Of a DNA stretch of 64,000 nt, positions 1 through 11,343 are shown in pieces. A model generated the notes under the pieces. The model was not told where the DNA came from. It searched no databases and worked only from the letters and a program-made list of their open reading frames with translations. Positions within the stretch are counted from its first letter, which is position 1. Each line of letters starts with the position of its first letter. A program made the position numbers and the translations under genes. Origin of the DNA: Pictodentalium vernedei (taxonomy: Eukaryota; Mollusca; Scaphopoda; Dentaliida; Dentaliidae); the NCBI GenBank assembly GCA_031216915.1, contig CM062296.1:65192148-65256147 (forward strand). Reading direction: 5' to 3'.

Positions 1-1492
1 CACCCTCAATCATGTCTGCAAATGACTGTAAAAGAGCATTTTGTGATACAGATTGTCCACGTTTTAAGATAACGCATGCACAGATTTCTTCATGGTGTAT
101 TTCATCAGGTACCGGAACAATAACTACATCTTCAATCTGTGGTATATTCAGTTCCATGATTACGTTTTCTATTTCCATCACGCTGATTGTTGATGTGTCG
201 CGAGTCACACTCTCTCCGTTCCTCCCAGTTACAAACAATTTATTGCTTTCCGATATATAACCAACATCTCCCGTATCATACCAGTTGGAAGGAGACAATA
301 CTGTTTTGGTCATTTCTTCATCATTGTGATATCCCCAAAATTGCTCTTCACGACGAACAAAGACCCTGCCTTTCGTACCCCTGCTCACTACTTTATTCGA
401 GTCGTCTGTAATTTTAATTTCAACGCCGGGGACGACATAACCACCAATGTTATCTTCTAAATCCATCCCCTTTACGATTTGAATCATACTTACAACTCCG
501 CTTTCCAAAGTGCCATATGCACAAATTAAACAGTTAACAAATTCCAGAAAAACTTGAGATTTTTTCTTGATTGGTGTACCACCCAGGAATACTGCGTCAA
601 CACACGATGGAAGACGGAAGTTGTCTTTCAGAATACTGTTCAATACGTTGGTGGTTGGAGCGATCAGAGAACAAGACTCGCTTTCAATGACGTGCAAGTG
701 TCTTTCGGTGGTTACCATTGATTGCTCTCCAGAAACAGTGACTTTTGGTACGCCTAAAAAGATCTGTGCAGTCGGCGAGCCTCCGAACCATGAAAACTCC
801 GCATTACTATACATTTTCGCGGAATCTATCGGCAAATGACCAAATAACCGTTGCAAATTGATATGAGAATGGGGAATTAACTTGGGACGCCCAGTTGTTC
901 CGGATGACCGCATAATCAGAGCAATGTCATCGGGATCGATAGCGGCTTTACATACCGAATTCTTATCTACGGCCATCTTTATCATCTTTCTTTAACTTAA
1001 CAGGACTCCATCGTCACTATCTATATCTGTAGAAACAGCGAACTTGAATTTGAAAGAATTTTGTTCCACAAGCCGTTTCACGATATCACGTAACTCTGGG
1101 CTTCCGCCTGAGAAAAACATTGCAACAGCATGTGTTTTCTCTACAATGTAATTTATATCTGCCACATCTTTTCGTACAATATAACTACTCACGGGAATTG
1201 CACCAATAGTCATCAGTCCGAATACTATTATCAGCCAATCCATAGAATTATATAAACGTATGATGACTTTATCACCCTTTTGTATACCAAGTGACGTCAA
1301 AACTCGTGAAAATTCCACACTTTTCCTGTACAACTCAGAAAATGTAATACTTTCCCTTTCTCCATTCAGTGAGTAAAATATGAATATTTCTTTGTTTGGA
1401 TTTAATTCCGCTTGCTCCTTCAGTTTATCTGGTATTGTTAAATATTGAACAGTGAAATTCCCAGGAGAGCTCACATAACTGAGTTGATCCAT
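1..1492 (-). pseudogene. Acyl-CoA synthetase-like adenylation enzyme, copy 1 (nonsense-broken, 3' end outside window)
   Basis: Member of the AMP-binding (ANL: acyl-CoA synthetase, NRPS adenylation, luciferase) superfamily. It aligns base for base with the intact copy at 11995-13599 at roughly 94-97% by eye. The ATG is at 1490-1492. The frame is open for 166 codons and then meets a TAA at 992-994, where copy 2 has TAT (Tyr); one base differs. Downstream the same frame stays open to the window edge and keeps the P-loop RSSGTTGRPK, YGTLESG and DTGD motifs. The only net indel against copy 2 is 6 bp (two extra codons near 1045). The rest of the frame is uneroded, so the break is recent, a segregating allele, or an assembly error. 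The C-terminal ~35 residues lie beyond base 1. The domain assignment is secure; the substrate is unknown. Confidence 0.85.
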
Positions 1493-1510
1493 CCTTTGTC
1501 AACCTTAATC

Positions 1511-1741
1511 TGAAAAATATATTGAGAAAAAATCGGCCATATCAAGCAATTTAGAAAAGAAATATCTTCAGCGGTTATGTGACCAGGCCCTAGTGAATCA
1601 AATCGTACAGATGTCCCTAAGGAATGAAAATCTAATCTGCCGAGTAGTTTTACGCGAAACATTCCTTCGAAGGACGTATACATTTTTGAATGGTAAGTGT
1701 TGAAATTTGTCATTTTCTGTTTTATTATTTTTACCAGTTAC
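1511..1741 (-). other. Predicted 5'-UTR intron of copy 1
   Basis: On the minus strand a 5' splice site (CAG|GTAACT, exon ending at 1742) and a 3' splice site (TATTTTTCAG, ending at 1511) bracket about 231 bp just upstream of the ATG. Both sites are kept in copy 2. The ATG follows after a short exon in good context (AAAGGATGG). This is inferred from splice consensus only. Trans-splicing of a leader onto the acceptor is an alternative. Confidence 0.5.
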
Positions 1742-1742
1742 C

Positions 1743-1850
1743 TGCTAGAATAAAGATATTGCGAAATGTGCTCGACACACCATGTGTGGATTCCGACCTG
1801 CGTTTAAGAACGTCGTCTTAGAAATTTTCTCATTGGTCGGTACGCATCTC
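1743..1850 (-). promoter_or_regulatory. Putative 5' exon and CCAAT-box promoter of copy 1, truncated at 1850
   Basis: The stretch is conserved with 13850-13957 upstream of copy 2. It contains a minus-strand CCAAT motif (ATTGG at 1832-1836 on the plus strand). Homology with copy 2 stops at 1850, where a minisatellite-bearing repeat begins, so any distal promoter has been lost or replaced. The transcription start cannot be placed. Confidence 0.4.
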
Positions 1851-2580
1851 ATAAATACGTTTCGAGTGAGGAATATATCGTCGCCTGACTGCTAGAATGT
1901 TCTATGTCCCCTATGGGAGTACTCTGTCCTGTATGGGAGTTCTCTGTCCCCTATGGGAGTACTCCGTCCCCTATGGGAGTATTCTGTCCCCTATGGGAGG
2001 TCTGTGTCCTCTATGGGAGTACTCTGTCATCTATGGGAGTACTCTGTCCCCTATGGGAACACTCTGTCCCCTATGGGAGCATTATGTCCTCTATGAGAGT
2101 ACTGTGTCCCCTATGGGAGTATTCTGTCCTCTATGGGGATACTCTGTCCTCTATGGGATTACTCTGTCACTTTTGGGTCATGGAACATTCTAGCACTCAG
2201 GCGATGATATGGCTCTACGATTATGTAGTTATCCACTCTCTTCATTCTGTATAAGCATAACACTTTGGCCGGCCACTGATTTGTCGCGGTTCTCGGGTGA
2301 GAAGGTCTTGCTTACCTGTGTGCCCCCACCTGCCTCCCCCCTGTTTACACGCTTCTTCTCTCCTCCCAACTCTCGGAGACGATCTGCTTGAATCAGATGA
2401 CATCCCTTGACCCATTCTTCCCAATGTATGCAATTAGCATATTAACCCTCTTCTTTGAGTCACTCACTAACTACATGTCCTTCATTCTCCCATCCCACTT
2501 CCCTGTATATGCAGTCGAATTTTAACATCTATTTACGTCATTACATGTACATGCATCTCAATAGAGGTTAAGAATGATCT
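1851..2580. repeat. Dispersed repeat with minisatellite core, copy A
   Basis: About 730 bp closely matching 6541-7270. It has a conserved leader, a 20-bp tandem array inside an inverted repeat (arms 1881-1906 and 2179-2204, two mismatches in 26 bp), and a conserved ~375-bp tail ending in a shared GAGGTTAAGAATGATC sequence. There is no coding capacity and no terminal inverted repeat at the outer ends. It could be a Helitron-like or other non-autonomous element with a minisatellite core, but no Helitron ends were recognised. Confidence 0.7.
1907..2178. repeat. 20-bp minisatellite array A
   Basis: About 13 imperfect copies of CTATGGGAGTACTCTGTCCC. Because 20 is not a multiple of 3, all plus frames give repetitive open frames (residues like PYGSTLSPMGVLCPLWEYS). 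These are artefacts of the array, not genes. Confidence 0.95.
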
Positions 2581-3017
2581 CTATTATAATATTAGAACGT
2601 TTCTCTTCGTGTTCTATCGGCCGATAGTACCTGAGTTTGTGTGATTTCTGAAACAAAACCTGAAGCAACGAAGAAATTAAATCTCTGAGGACAATAAACT
2701 CCATTGTCCATATATCCCGATAAATTCTGACTTTTGATTGGTCAGAATGCCTTGGACAAATAGCCGTGACAAAGGGTGCACCCAACATCCAAGGTATATG
2801 AGAGCATGAAACATCCAGGGTATAAGCGCACGCGAAACATCGGGGGTATATGGTTTAAACGAAAGGTTTCTGCGTTTTCTCGCCTCAACATAAAAATCGA
2901 ACCAAAACACCTGAAAATAGTCACAAATAGCATCAGATTTCCGACAATTCAATCATAAAAATAAAATAAGAGCAAATAATTCGTCCCCTGATTACCAATG
3001 TGTTCGCCCCCTAATTA
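2581..3017. other. No gene recognised
   Basis: AT-rich sequence with only short open frames. 2770-2860 has a locally repetitive stretch (an 'aacatcc/ggtata' theme). No domain or RNA was recognised. Confidence 0.5.
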
Positions 3018-3059
3018 CCAATGTGTTCTATGTGCCAGTGGGCACGTAGAACACATTGG
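3018..3059. repeat. Palindrome, 19-bp arms
   Basis: Arms CCAATGTGTTCTATGTGCC and its near-exact reverse complement flank a 4-base loop. A related palindrome sits at 44395-44461, so this is the core of a dispersed inverted-repeat element. Confidence 0.85.
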
Positions 3060-3264
3060 AACTGCGGGGACGATTTGTCTACAAAATATTGTTTACTCGT
3101 TTCCTTACCGACCCAAGGGATGTAACTCTCTCTGTTGTCTTCTGCGATTATAAAAACAAAATAATTATCACGAATTTGGTCCAAGTGATTGTGGAGCTGA
3201 GAAATATGTTCACAAATTTATTTCCACTATGTTTGTATTGTGTTTCAAACGAGACAAAAACGTT

Positions 3265-3398
3265 ATCTCCACCAACATGTATGGTATATGGAGATTTAGT
3301 TCCTAGATGTCTCATTTAAACACCTCGCCTGCGACTCGTTGTTTAAAAACCGACATACAGGCATTAAATCTCCATATACCATACATGTTGGTGGAGTT
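3265..3398. repeat. Inverted repeat, ~33-bp arms, ~65-bp loop
   Basis: Left arm about 3265-3298 and right arm about 3365-3398 share the perfectly inverted CATGTATGGTATATGGAGAT core. It resembles a short non-autonomous DNA transposon or its stem. Confidence 0.85.
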
Positions 3399-5227
3399 AA
3401 CTTATATTGGAGAAAGTCTTTGATTCTTTTATAAATTATTTCGATCTAGTTTGTATTGATATTTTTAACTGGGATTTACCGTATTCAATACGATCAAGAC
3501 AGGTGTTGTTGCGTTACGCAACAACAAATAGTCCTTGTACGAAACTTTCAGTGGCTAATGCAACTAATGTGATGGTTTCAGATGCCAGATTATGTATTTT
3601 CGCATTAGAAGTACTTTTTAAAGACATTTCTGTTATGATACATCCACCCTCGCTAAAACTAGATAAAATGTCAGAGTGAATTTTCCTCCTAAAGTCGTGA
3701 TATATCGACAGAGTAAATTTTTCGGCAAAAAGTTACAATACACCAGTAAAAAACGCCTCTAGCGGTTTGCAACCGGCATTTAATGGAGGATAAAAGTGTC
3801 ATCATTCGTCCAGTTGGTGGAAAATCAACAGAATTTGGAAGTGCGACTAAAATGCTGTTGGGTATGTTTTGAAAAGGATATTGGTAATAACCGTCTCCTA
3901 AAAAGTGTGAGAGAACATTAAATTGGTTGGAGGCAAATAAAAGCAGTTCTATTTTATTCAGTGCGAAACTGGTCAGTGAAACAGGAAGCACTAAATTTGA
4001 AGGGAAAAGCCTCATGGCACCCTACACTTTTTCCATGCATGTATATTTTTCAAGACGTGATAACCTAAGTGGATAAGGTTTATTTTTTTCAAAATGTGCT
4101 TGATGAGGTGGAGAGAGACGAAAACGTTTGTATTGTCCGCAATGTATGAAAAAACACATGGTGGGAAGTTGAATTAATCGCTTGCCGTTTTTATCCTTCA
4201 CGCTGTGTTCGAATACAGGGAGAGCCGATGACCTCACGCATTCTTCGGTACTTACTATGTAATTATCTCCAACTATTTCTCTGTAGTTGAATCTGTTTAT
4301 TTCTTCATGAATACATATTGAGCCACAATTAAGAAATGTTAGGATCGTTAGCCATTTTTTCTTTCCAATTTGTTCAGCACATCACAGCCACATTTTTAAA
4401 GCTGCAGTGACCAAATATGGTAAACTTGTTAAAGGTAATAGCAAGATTATGTTGGTAACGTTGGTTATGCACGCAACATACTCCAGAAAATATAAAGTAT
4501 TTGGAAGAGAATTGGTCGGAAATTTCAAAAGGTAAAGTACATGTGGGTAAGAAAGGCTATCTCAAACGTAAGATGATAAATAGACGATCTCCAATGAGTC
4601 ACTATTGGATATAAAAGTTATTAACCGATTTCACTAATATCGATCTGGACCGAAATATACCTAGGCTCAGGTTGATAATAGTGTACGAGGCTCCGAAATT
4701 TCATATCTACTGGTGACGATTTTCAGATTCTTTTTATCGCATAAGATGCAATTTAATCCATTACCCAATGTAACGGTTAAACCAGGCCCACCTTGTTCTC
4801 AAAAATCGACAAACACATTTTATTATTATTTATTTGACGGTAGATATGTGATAAAACATGATAAATGCAGGGCCGGCGGAACCAGGGGGGGGGGGGGGGG
4901 GTGGTGTCTTCAGCCACTCCACTCTTTTTTTGCCGGGCCATGTTTTTCTTTGTATGCATATATTTTAACACAACCAATGACTGGTGAAACAAGGGGCGGA
5001 TCCAGAGCCTCCCCATATTTTCGCCAGCTATGTTTCTCTCGTACTGGTTCAGTTTCGATGGATTTCGGATCATTTTTGCAGTAAGTGGCAGCAAACTCTA
5101 AAGTGTATACAGTCTGTTAACAAATCGGTTAACTGAAATAAATCGTAATCTTACAAACATACAAGTACCAAATCCACCCCCAGACAAGATGATCCATAGA
5201 CAGTATAATTGTTGTAAACGTCTGGTA
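3399..5227. other. No gene recognised; low-complexity G tract and an element fragment
   Basis: Only short open frames. 4758-4812 resembles the left end of the TTAA-flanked foldback family (ATTACCCAATGTAACGG followed by a TTCTCAAAAATCG-like stretch). A run of about 17 G lies near 4887-4903. Confidence 0.5.
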
Positions 5228-5304
5228 AAGCATACAGGTGAGGTCTATTTATCAGCTTTGATCGTTATGACCAAAGCTGATAAATATACCTCACCTGTAT
5301 GCTT
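5228..5304. repeat. Palindrome, 33-bp arms, 11-base loop
   Basis: Near-perfect hairpin: arms 5228-5260 and 5272-5304 with one or two mismatches. No coding content. Confidence 0.9.
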
Positions 5305-5962
5305 CACCGACGTTTTTAACGTCTCTCAAACTGTAAAATCTTTCAAATACATCTCCTGAAAAATCTAAAAATATCCACTCAGAAGCATGGAAATGGGGGT
5401 TCTTGGACCCTGGAATTTAAATTTTTCATACCGACGACCATCCATCGCCTGATGCACCCCTCCCGCCCCCAACCCCCACAAACACACTTTGAAAATTGTT
5501 CCGCTACCCCTGAAATGAGAAGTGTTTTCGATAATACTAAACAACCCGCTGGTTATTGTGGTATACAAACATATAAAACATCTTATTGTAAAGGAAGATT
5601 CATTACAACAGAAAGTTACTGACACAAAATCAATTCGATTGGTAGGTAACTTACATATAGATCTATTTCCGCAAGAAAATATTTATCGAATAACATTTAA
5701 ATGTGAGTGAAATTACGTCACAAGTCAGCAGCTTTTGTCTGAATGGTGATTTTGGCGCTGGAACCAGTCTTGCTCTTAAATAGGTCATCACATATTTTTA
5801 AATTCAATTGGATGGAATATTTCAGTTGGTGGGAAGATCTGAACGGTTCTCTTTTCCGACCAGCTGGAATTATCCACCCAATTGAATCTAAAATACCCTA
5901 AAGATTATTCTTGTTTGAATGAACGCCAGAACTATTTCTCAATCGAGACTTGATTTCACGGA

Positions 5963-6125
5963 ATGGGAGCGCAGTGGCTTAGTGGATATGCCATGGACTC
6001 CAAACTGTAATGTTATCGATTCGATCCCCGCTAGGGGTAACTACGTTGTGTCTTTGGACAAGGCACTTAATGTCGATTGTCAGTGTGGGGACACAGTGGC
6101 GCTGTGTACTAAGGTGTACTATTTA
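5963..6125 (+). mobile_element. SINE 5' fragment (tRNA-derived)
   Basis: Starts GGGAGCGCAGTGGCTTAGTG and has a degenerate B box (TCGATTCGATCCCC). It continues into the SINE body (GACAAGGCACTTAATG; GTACTAAGGTGTAC), then breaks off. The 3' half and A-rich tail are missing. Confidence 0.75.
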
Positions 6126-6540
6126 TTTTTATTTGGTCACAGCAACTTACAAGTTACAGGTCTAATGTAGCGCAATCAATCGACAAGCCTACCGTTGAAA
6201 CTAAAAGTCCTCTCATAATTAGCGCAGAAAATGTTCGTTAGTTAATGTGCTCCTTTCTGCAGAAGAATGAAGTACTCTGAAATACACATGGGCGTTTGCT
6301 CTGTTCAATGCAAAATGTAATGCATCATTAGCGAGGTCGGAAGTGAAAGGAGCTGAACCAACCAGACTAAAAGAAAATATTGAAACTACAGTATGTGGAG
6401 TGTGGGCTACTACTAAATCGCTGTGGGATGGATTTTCCATATAGTAATTATTTACATCTTTATGGACAGGAAGCACTTGCAAACTTTCATCGCATGGACA
6501 ACCGGGTTGCAAGTGTTTTTTTTGTGCTGTTATAAACAAT

Positions 6541-7270
6541 AATAAATACGTTTCGAGTGAGGAATATATCGTCACTTGAGTGCTAGAATGTTCTATGTCC
6601 CCTATTGGAGTACTCTGTCCTCTATGGCAGTACTCTGTCCCCTATGGGAGTACTCTGTTCCCTATGGGAGTAATCTGTCCACTATGGGAGTACTCTGTCC
6701 CCTATGGGAGTACTCTGTCATCTATGGGAGTAATCTGTCCCCTATGGGAGTACTCTGTTCCCTATGGGAGTAATCTGTCCCCTATGGGAGTACCCTGTCC
6801 CCTATGGGAGTACTCTGTCCTGTATGGGAGTACTTTGTCTTCTATAGGAGTACTCTGTCCCCTATTGTGCATAGAACATTCTAGCACTCAGACGATGATA
6901 TGGCTCGGCGTTTATGTAGTTATCCACTCTCTTCGTTCTGTATAATCATAACACTTTGGCCGGCCACTGATTTGTCGCGGTCCTCGGGTGAGAAGGCCTT
7001 ACTTACCTCTGTGCTCCCACCTGCCTCCGTATTCCCACACTCCTTATCTCCCCCCAACTCTCGGAGACGATCCGTTTTAACCAGATGACATCCCTTGCCC
7101 CATCCTTCCCAATCTCTCCGATTAGCATATTAACCCTCTCCTTTGAGTCACTCACTAACCACGTGTCCTTCATTCTCCCATCCCACTTACCCGTATATGC
7201 AGTCGAATTTTAACATCTATTTACGTCATTACCTGTACGTGTATTCATTAGAGGTTAAGAATGATCTATG
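6541..7270. repeat. Dispersed repeat with minisatellite core, copy B
   Basis: Second copy of the 1851-2580 repeat in the same orientation. Inverted-repeat arms lie at 6571-6596 and 6870-6895 and the 20-bp array between them (6597-6869, about 14 units). The unit sequence matches copy A but unit variants differ, showing independent array evolution. The tail matches copy A until about 7270. Confidence 0.8.
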
Positions 7271-7429
7271 CTGGGCACGCCTTTTTCTGCAGAAATTGGG
7301 TTACGCAGACGATGTAGTTTGACAGGGACAAAAGTGCACTTACTCCGCGTTATTACTTCAAAACTGTGCACATTTGTCTACCAACCTGCACTTCTAGTTT
7401 CAACTCTTTGCTACTGTAATCACGTACAA

Positions 7430-8489
7430 TACAGTCGACGTTGATTGGTCACTTTCCATGCGTGAGCAGGCTTGGCAATTTCAGGAGAGCGATTTTTTAG
7501 CTCTCCTTACTGGCCTCCTGAAAGAATTAAGGAGAGCGAAAAATTGCCCTCCTAAATATTTTGGTCAGGGATGATTGAGATTACATGTATTATGCTCACA
7601 TTAATTTTTTGTTGTAAAGCAAAAAGGTAATTTAACTTCGAAGTCACATAACATCACGTAATTTCATTTTGAAAGTGGTTTAGTGGTAAAAGGTAATGGC
7701 TGCAACCATACCCAAAACACAGTTGCAATCATTTGAAGCAAAATGGGTCACAGCAATATTTTTTTTTTCTGTCAGTTTCAAGTTCAACAACTGACATCAC
7801 AGTTTGAGGGGTAATTATTCAAGGAATATTGACACTATAATATACTACCATTACTACTATCCTGTCACTTGAAGCACTTGCACCAGGATGTGACTGTAGA
7901 TTCAAGCAGACCTGTTGTCCAAGAAAGTCATACACGTACCACTACCACCTTCAACCCCCCAAGGGGGGGGGGGGGGGGTTGAAGGTGGTAGTGGTAGGCG
8001 TATGACTTTCTTGGTCAACAGGTCTGGGTACACACACAGGTCTTGTCAAGTGTGTGTTCGGTTGTTGAGTGAGACATCTAGATGTCTAAGAGATTTCGCT
8101 TTACTTAGTCAAGTTAATAAAATCACTGATGTAGTCTGTTGGTTTCAGTTTCAATGAGTTCGTTCAACTGGATACTTAAAATGCTGTGTAAACCTAATTG
8201 CTCTCCTAAGCTGATTGAGGAGAGCGATTTTTTGCCCTCCTGCATTTGTCAGAATGCCAGGCCTGCGTGAGCAATATTTCCACGGACGCAATAATATTAG
8301 ATTCCAAAGACTAATTACAGGAATAACCATCAACAATTTAATTAATGAAGCACCGTGTTCAACCCGTCCCGGTACAACCCGGTGCTTCATTAATTAAAAT
8401 TTTGCTGATGATGATTTTTACTACGTGGTAAACACATGCGTAGACATAACTGCCCACGTGTGGATTACGACCAATCCACGGCGACTGTA
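7430..8489. mobile_element. TA-flanked inverted-repeat element, family A, carrying a nested hAT-like insertion
   Basis: Terminal sequences TACAGTCGACGTTGATTGGT at the left and the near reverse complement ending GGCGACTGTA at the right match intact family members at 61891-62130 and 34926-35193. The central palindrome around 8350-8396 (GAAGCACCG...CGGTGCTTC) is shared with them. The extra length is explained by the insertion at 7467-8263. Confidence 0.75.
7467..8263. mobile_element. hAT-like non-autonomous element nested in family A
   Basis: Flanked by a perfect 8-bp direct repeat TGCGTGAG (7459-7466 and 8264-8271). The ends are CAGGCTTGGCA and TGCCAGGCC, i.e. short inverted termini of the CAGG type. 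The uninterrupted family-A copy at 61891-62130 shows the empty-site context (GCGTGGGCAATATTTCC). It has an internal hairpin at 7905-8026 with a C8/G17 loop and no transposase. Confidence 0.8.
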
Positions 8490-8804
8490 CTGTATACGGA
8501 ATCACAAGATTGAACAAAAACTGTCAATCTGATCAGATTACTTTTGGCAGACCCTACCACGTTGCTTTATTTATCCATGTTACTGCCGATCAAGTGCAGT
8601 TTTGGGCATTAATTTTTGATTCGGACAATTTCTGACTGAATGTTTACCGCAGGTTGATATAGATTGAAAAGTATCTCGGTCATGTAGTTAGGTTTGCTGA
8701 TTCACAAAATTTCACATTCGATTCACTCTCACTTATCGACGCATCTTCATTTCATTACAGACAAGAAAGCTCCATTGCAACGAATAATTATTTTAATATA
8801 TATT

Positions 8805-9480
8805 AGACAGATATTATAAGGCTCCAGGCTAAAAATTGATATATAATTATTAGTGACTTCTCATTGACTTCTGAGTGACACCGTCGTGCCTTGGTAGGCA
8901 CACATTGGTCTTTCCGTTGGCAGCGCGTTGACTGTTATTCAATGACAATATACGAGAACTTACTGGCGGAAAAATCATTGGCGTTTGTTTATTTGTGGTT
9001 TAACGACACTTTCAGAAACATGAGGAAACCGGAATAATTAGTTTAATATTAGTTTAATACGAAGGCAGATATCATAAGGCTCCAGACGAAAATTTATTAT
9101 ATAATTAATATTGACTACTAAATAACACCGTCGTGCTTTGGTAGACATACATTTGTCTATCCGCCTGGCCACGCATTAACCCTTTACCTAACATGAAAAG
9201 CAGACACTTGCAAAACAATTTCTTGAATAACTAATTTTTAATTTTTTTTTATCAAACAAACAGGTTATGACCCCTCATGGGAACGAGCTCGATGAGCTCG
9301 TTTCAGCGAGGGGTCATAACCTATGTTTTTGAGAAAAAAATTAAAAAATAATGAAAATTCATTGGCGATTTTTGAGAATAGCACTGGTCGGTTTTTACCG
9401 TTACGTTGGGTGAAGGGTTAACTATTATTCAATGACAATATACGAGAACTTACTGGCAGAAAAATCATTGGCGTCATTAA
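8805..9480. repeat. Direct duplication of ~190 bp, second copy interrupted
   Basis: 8805-9003 and 9064-9480 share CATAAGGCTCCAG, ACACCGTCGTGC and TATTCAATGACAATATACGA in the same order. The second unit is interrupted by the TTAA foldback at 9176-9421. The first unit therefore serves as an empty site for that insertion. Confidence 0.8.
9176..9421. mobile_element. piggyBac-like TTAA foldback element
   Basis: Bounded by TTAA at both ends (9176-9179 and 9418-9421), with inverted ends CCCTTTACC / AAGGG and a central palindrome (GGTTATGACCCCTC...GAGGGGTCATAACC) around GAACGAGCTCGATGAGCTCG. The upstream direct duplicate has GTTGACTGTTATTCAATG uninterrupted, supporting insertion at TTAA. There is no ORF, so it is non-autonomous. 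Assignment to piggyBac rests only on the TTAA target and CCC ends. Confidence 0.75.
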
Positions 9481-9482
9481 CG

Positions 9483-9801
9483 TTTGTTTGTTTATTTGAG
9501 GTTTGACGACACTTTCAGCAACCTGAGGATACCGGAGTTCCCTGGTTGAACCACCGAGCAGCGGTGAACAACTATCAGTCTCTTCAACTCAATCATTCTT
9601 CACAAGCATAATTAGAGCTGGATGAAGGCAAGTTCTCTATCGACATGTAGTACGCCTTAGAACACAGCGCTACCGTACATCTACGGGGCAATCGGTATTA
9701 ACTTTACCACCCAAGAACACAACGCAATTACTGCTGGTTAGAAGAAAACTGTTGACCTTTGGGTTTAATGTCCAATGCTCTAACCACAGAGCCAGCGCCG
9801 C
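9483..9801 (-). mobile_element. SINE (tRNA-derived), minus strand
   Basis: Read in reverse: the tRNA-like head lies at the right (CTCTAACCACAGAGCCAGCG on plus) and the body at the left (TTTGACGACACTTTC, ACCACCGAGCAGCGG). It is diverged. The same 3' end piece (GGTTTAACGACACTTTC) is also left at about 8998-9016. Confidence 0.7.
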
Positions 9802-10225
9802 CGGCATCATCAATAGTGTAGTATGTAACTGAACAAAACATTATGTCGACAACCTGGAGGTCTAGTGTCAGTTTTGTGTTTGTTTGTGTATATTAAGAAC
9901 TGTTTGCAATTGTCCACGCACTTCGCATTGAGCTTGATGTACCGCATTCCGTTCTGCCTCTTTCAGCCTCTTTCAGCATTATCCCTTTGGATCCTGAAGA
10001 TGTATTCCATGCTTTTACAACCCATCTACAGGTAGAGTCTATATTCGTTACTTAGGGGAAGGCCAATCAATATTTTCAACATACAAAGCCTTTGGGGCTG
10101 CACGCTAAAAATCTTAATTGATCTACCATACAGATTCAGTGAGCAGCAATCTACTTTATAACTTCAGGTCGAATCACGATCCTAAAAGGGAAAGTGGTCT
10201 TTTGGGCTCAAAGTGCTAAGCCAAT

Positions 10226-10438
10226 TTATCTTACAATCAACATGTATTTTGTCTGTATTAACTCCGCAAATGTCGTGTATCCGACCCCTTGATACAGATG
10301 TTTGTATCAGCGGGTCGGATACAAGCGCGTTCCTTTCGCGTGAGTTCCATTTTTTTCTTTTTGTTCATCCGTACGAATAAATAGTTCGTTATATATTCGT
10401 CTACATTCTTGACTTATCCCCAATATATTGTAAGATAA
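10226..10438. mobile_element. Short inverted-repeat element, TTATCTTACAAT family, copy 1
   Basis: Inverted termini TTATCTTACAAT and ATTGTAAGATAA. It contains a hairpin at about 10278-10322 (TATCCGACCC...GGGTCGGATA). A second copy at 53496-55241 is interrupted by a Tc1 element, for which this copy provides the empty site (AATAAATAGTTCG). Confidence 0.75.
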
Positions 10439-10501
10439 AATGATTATTACCATTATATGGATGTACAAAATATGTATCCGAGTCTCGCTCCGGCTTCTAA
10501 G

Positions 10502-11007
10502 TAGGGCTGTCACGATTTTTTAATTTAGGAATCGATTAATCGTCGCAAATAATCGACGATTAATCGTACCTAAATGACCCCCCCTCCCTCTCTTTGAAGT
10601 CGATAAAAATGAAGTTCAAGTCAGTTGACCTACCTCAAGGTGCATTAAAAGCTTTGATGTTCTAAACTTTTGAACTGTCAGTGTAATAATCAAGACCGGT
10701 CGGCAGTTGCGAAGTTCGCAACTGCCGACCGGTCTTGATTATTACACTAACGGTTCAAAAGTTCAGAACATCAAAGCTTTGATGAATGTACCTGGAAGAC
10801 TATTGCTTCCAACAGCGTCTTGGGGTTTAACATCGATGTTCTTAACTCTTTACCTTTAGAAACACTAGTTTTTTCATCAAATTTTCTTTTAATTATTAAA
10901 CGTCTAAAACGGGATACAATTTACCGATTATTCGACAACGAAAAATACTAATCGATTTCGCCGTGACCGATCAACAGTCTATTAATCGGTTAATCGTGAC
11001 AGCCCTA
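10502..11007. mobile_element. hAT-like inverted-repeat element TAGGGCTGTCACG, copy 1
   Basis: Termini TAGGGCTGTCACGATT and AATCGTGACAGCCCTA, with further AT-rich subterminal inverted repeats (ATCGATTAATCG). A long central palindrome (AAGACCGGTCGGCAGTTGCG...) spans about 10660-10765. A second copy is at 42536-43091. No ORF. Confidence 0.8.
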
Positions 11008-11343
11008 CTTCGCTCCGGCTTCTAAGGGTAGAACCCGGAGCTCGACTCGGATACATATTTTGTACACCCACATAATGGTAATAATCTCTATGTATGTATA
11101 GTGTCAAATATTTTCTTTTTGGATTCGGAATATAAGGAATTGTTTGCAACTTGCCAAGCATTCCCTTGCACTAGATGTAACGCATTCCATTTTGCCTCTT
11201 ACCATCCTGTTGGTATATTTCATGCTATTACAACCCATTGTCTATATTCGTTACTGGGGGAAAGACCTATCCATAATCTCAACGTGCAGCCTATCAATAA
11301 ACATTTGGGGCTGAACGTTGGAAATGTTGATTGACCGACCGTA

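Noticed and set aside
12..839. Plus-strand open frames opposite copy 1 (and opposite copies 2 and 3)
   Set aside because: Antisense shadows of the AMP-binding genes, with no recognisable product.
1471..1713. 80-codon minus frame conserved at 13578-13820
   Set aside because: It overlaps the predicted UTR intron. Conservation equals that of the whole duplicated block and is not frame-biased.
1897..2254. Repetitive open frames of 98 and 116 codons (also 6576-6945)
   Set aside because: They are translations of a 20-bp tandem array; all plus frames are open because the unit lacks stops. No signal, domain or codon bias.
4713..5094. Open frames across the G run
   Set aside because: They depend on a homopolymer tract and give Gly/Pro runs; no domain.
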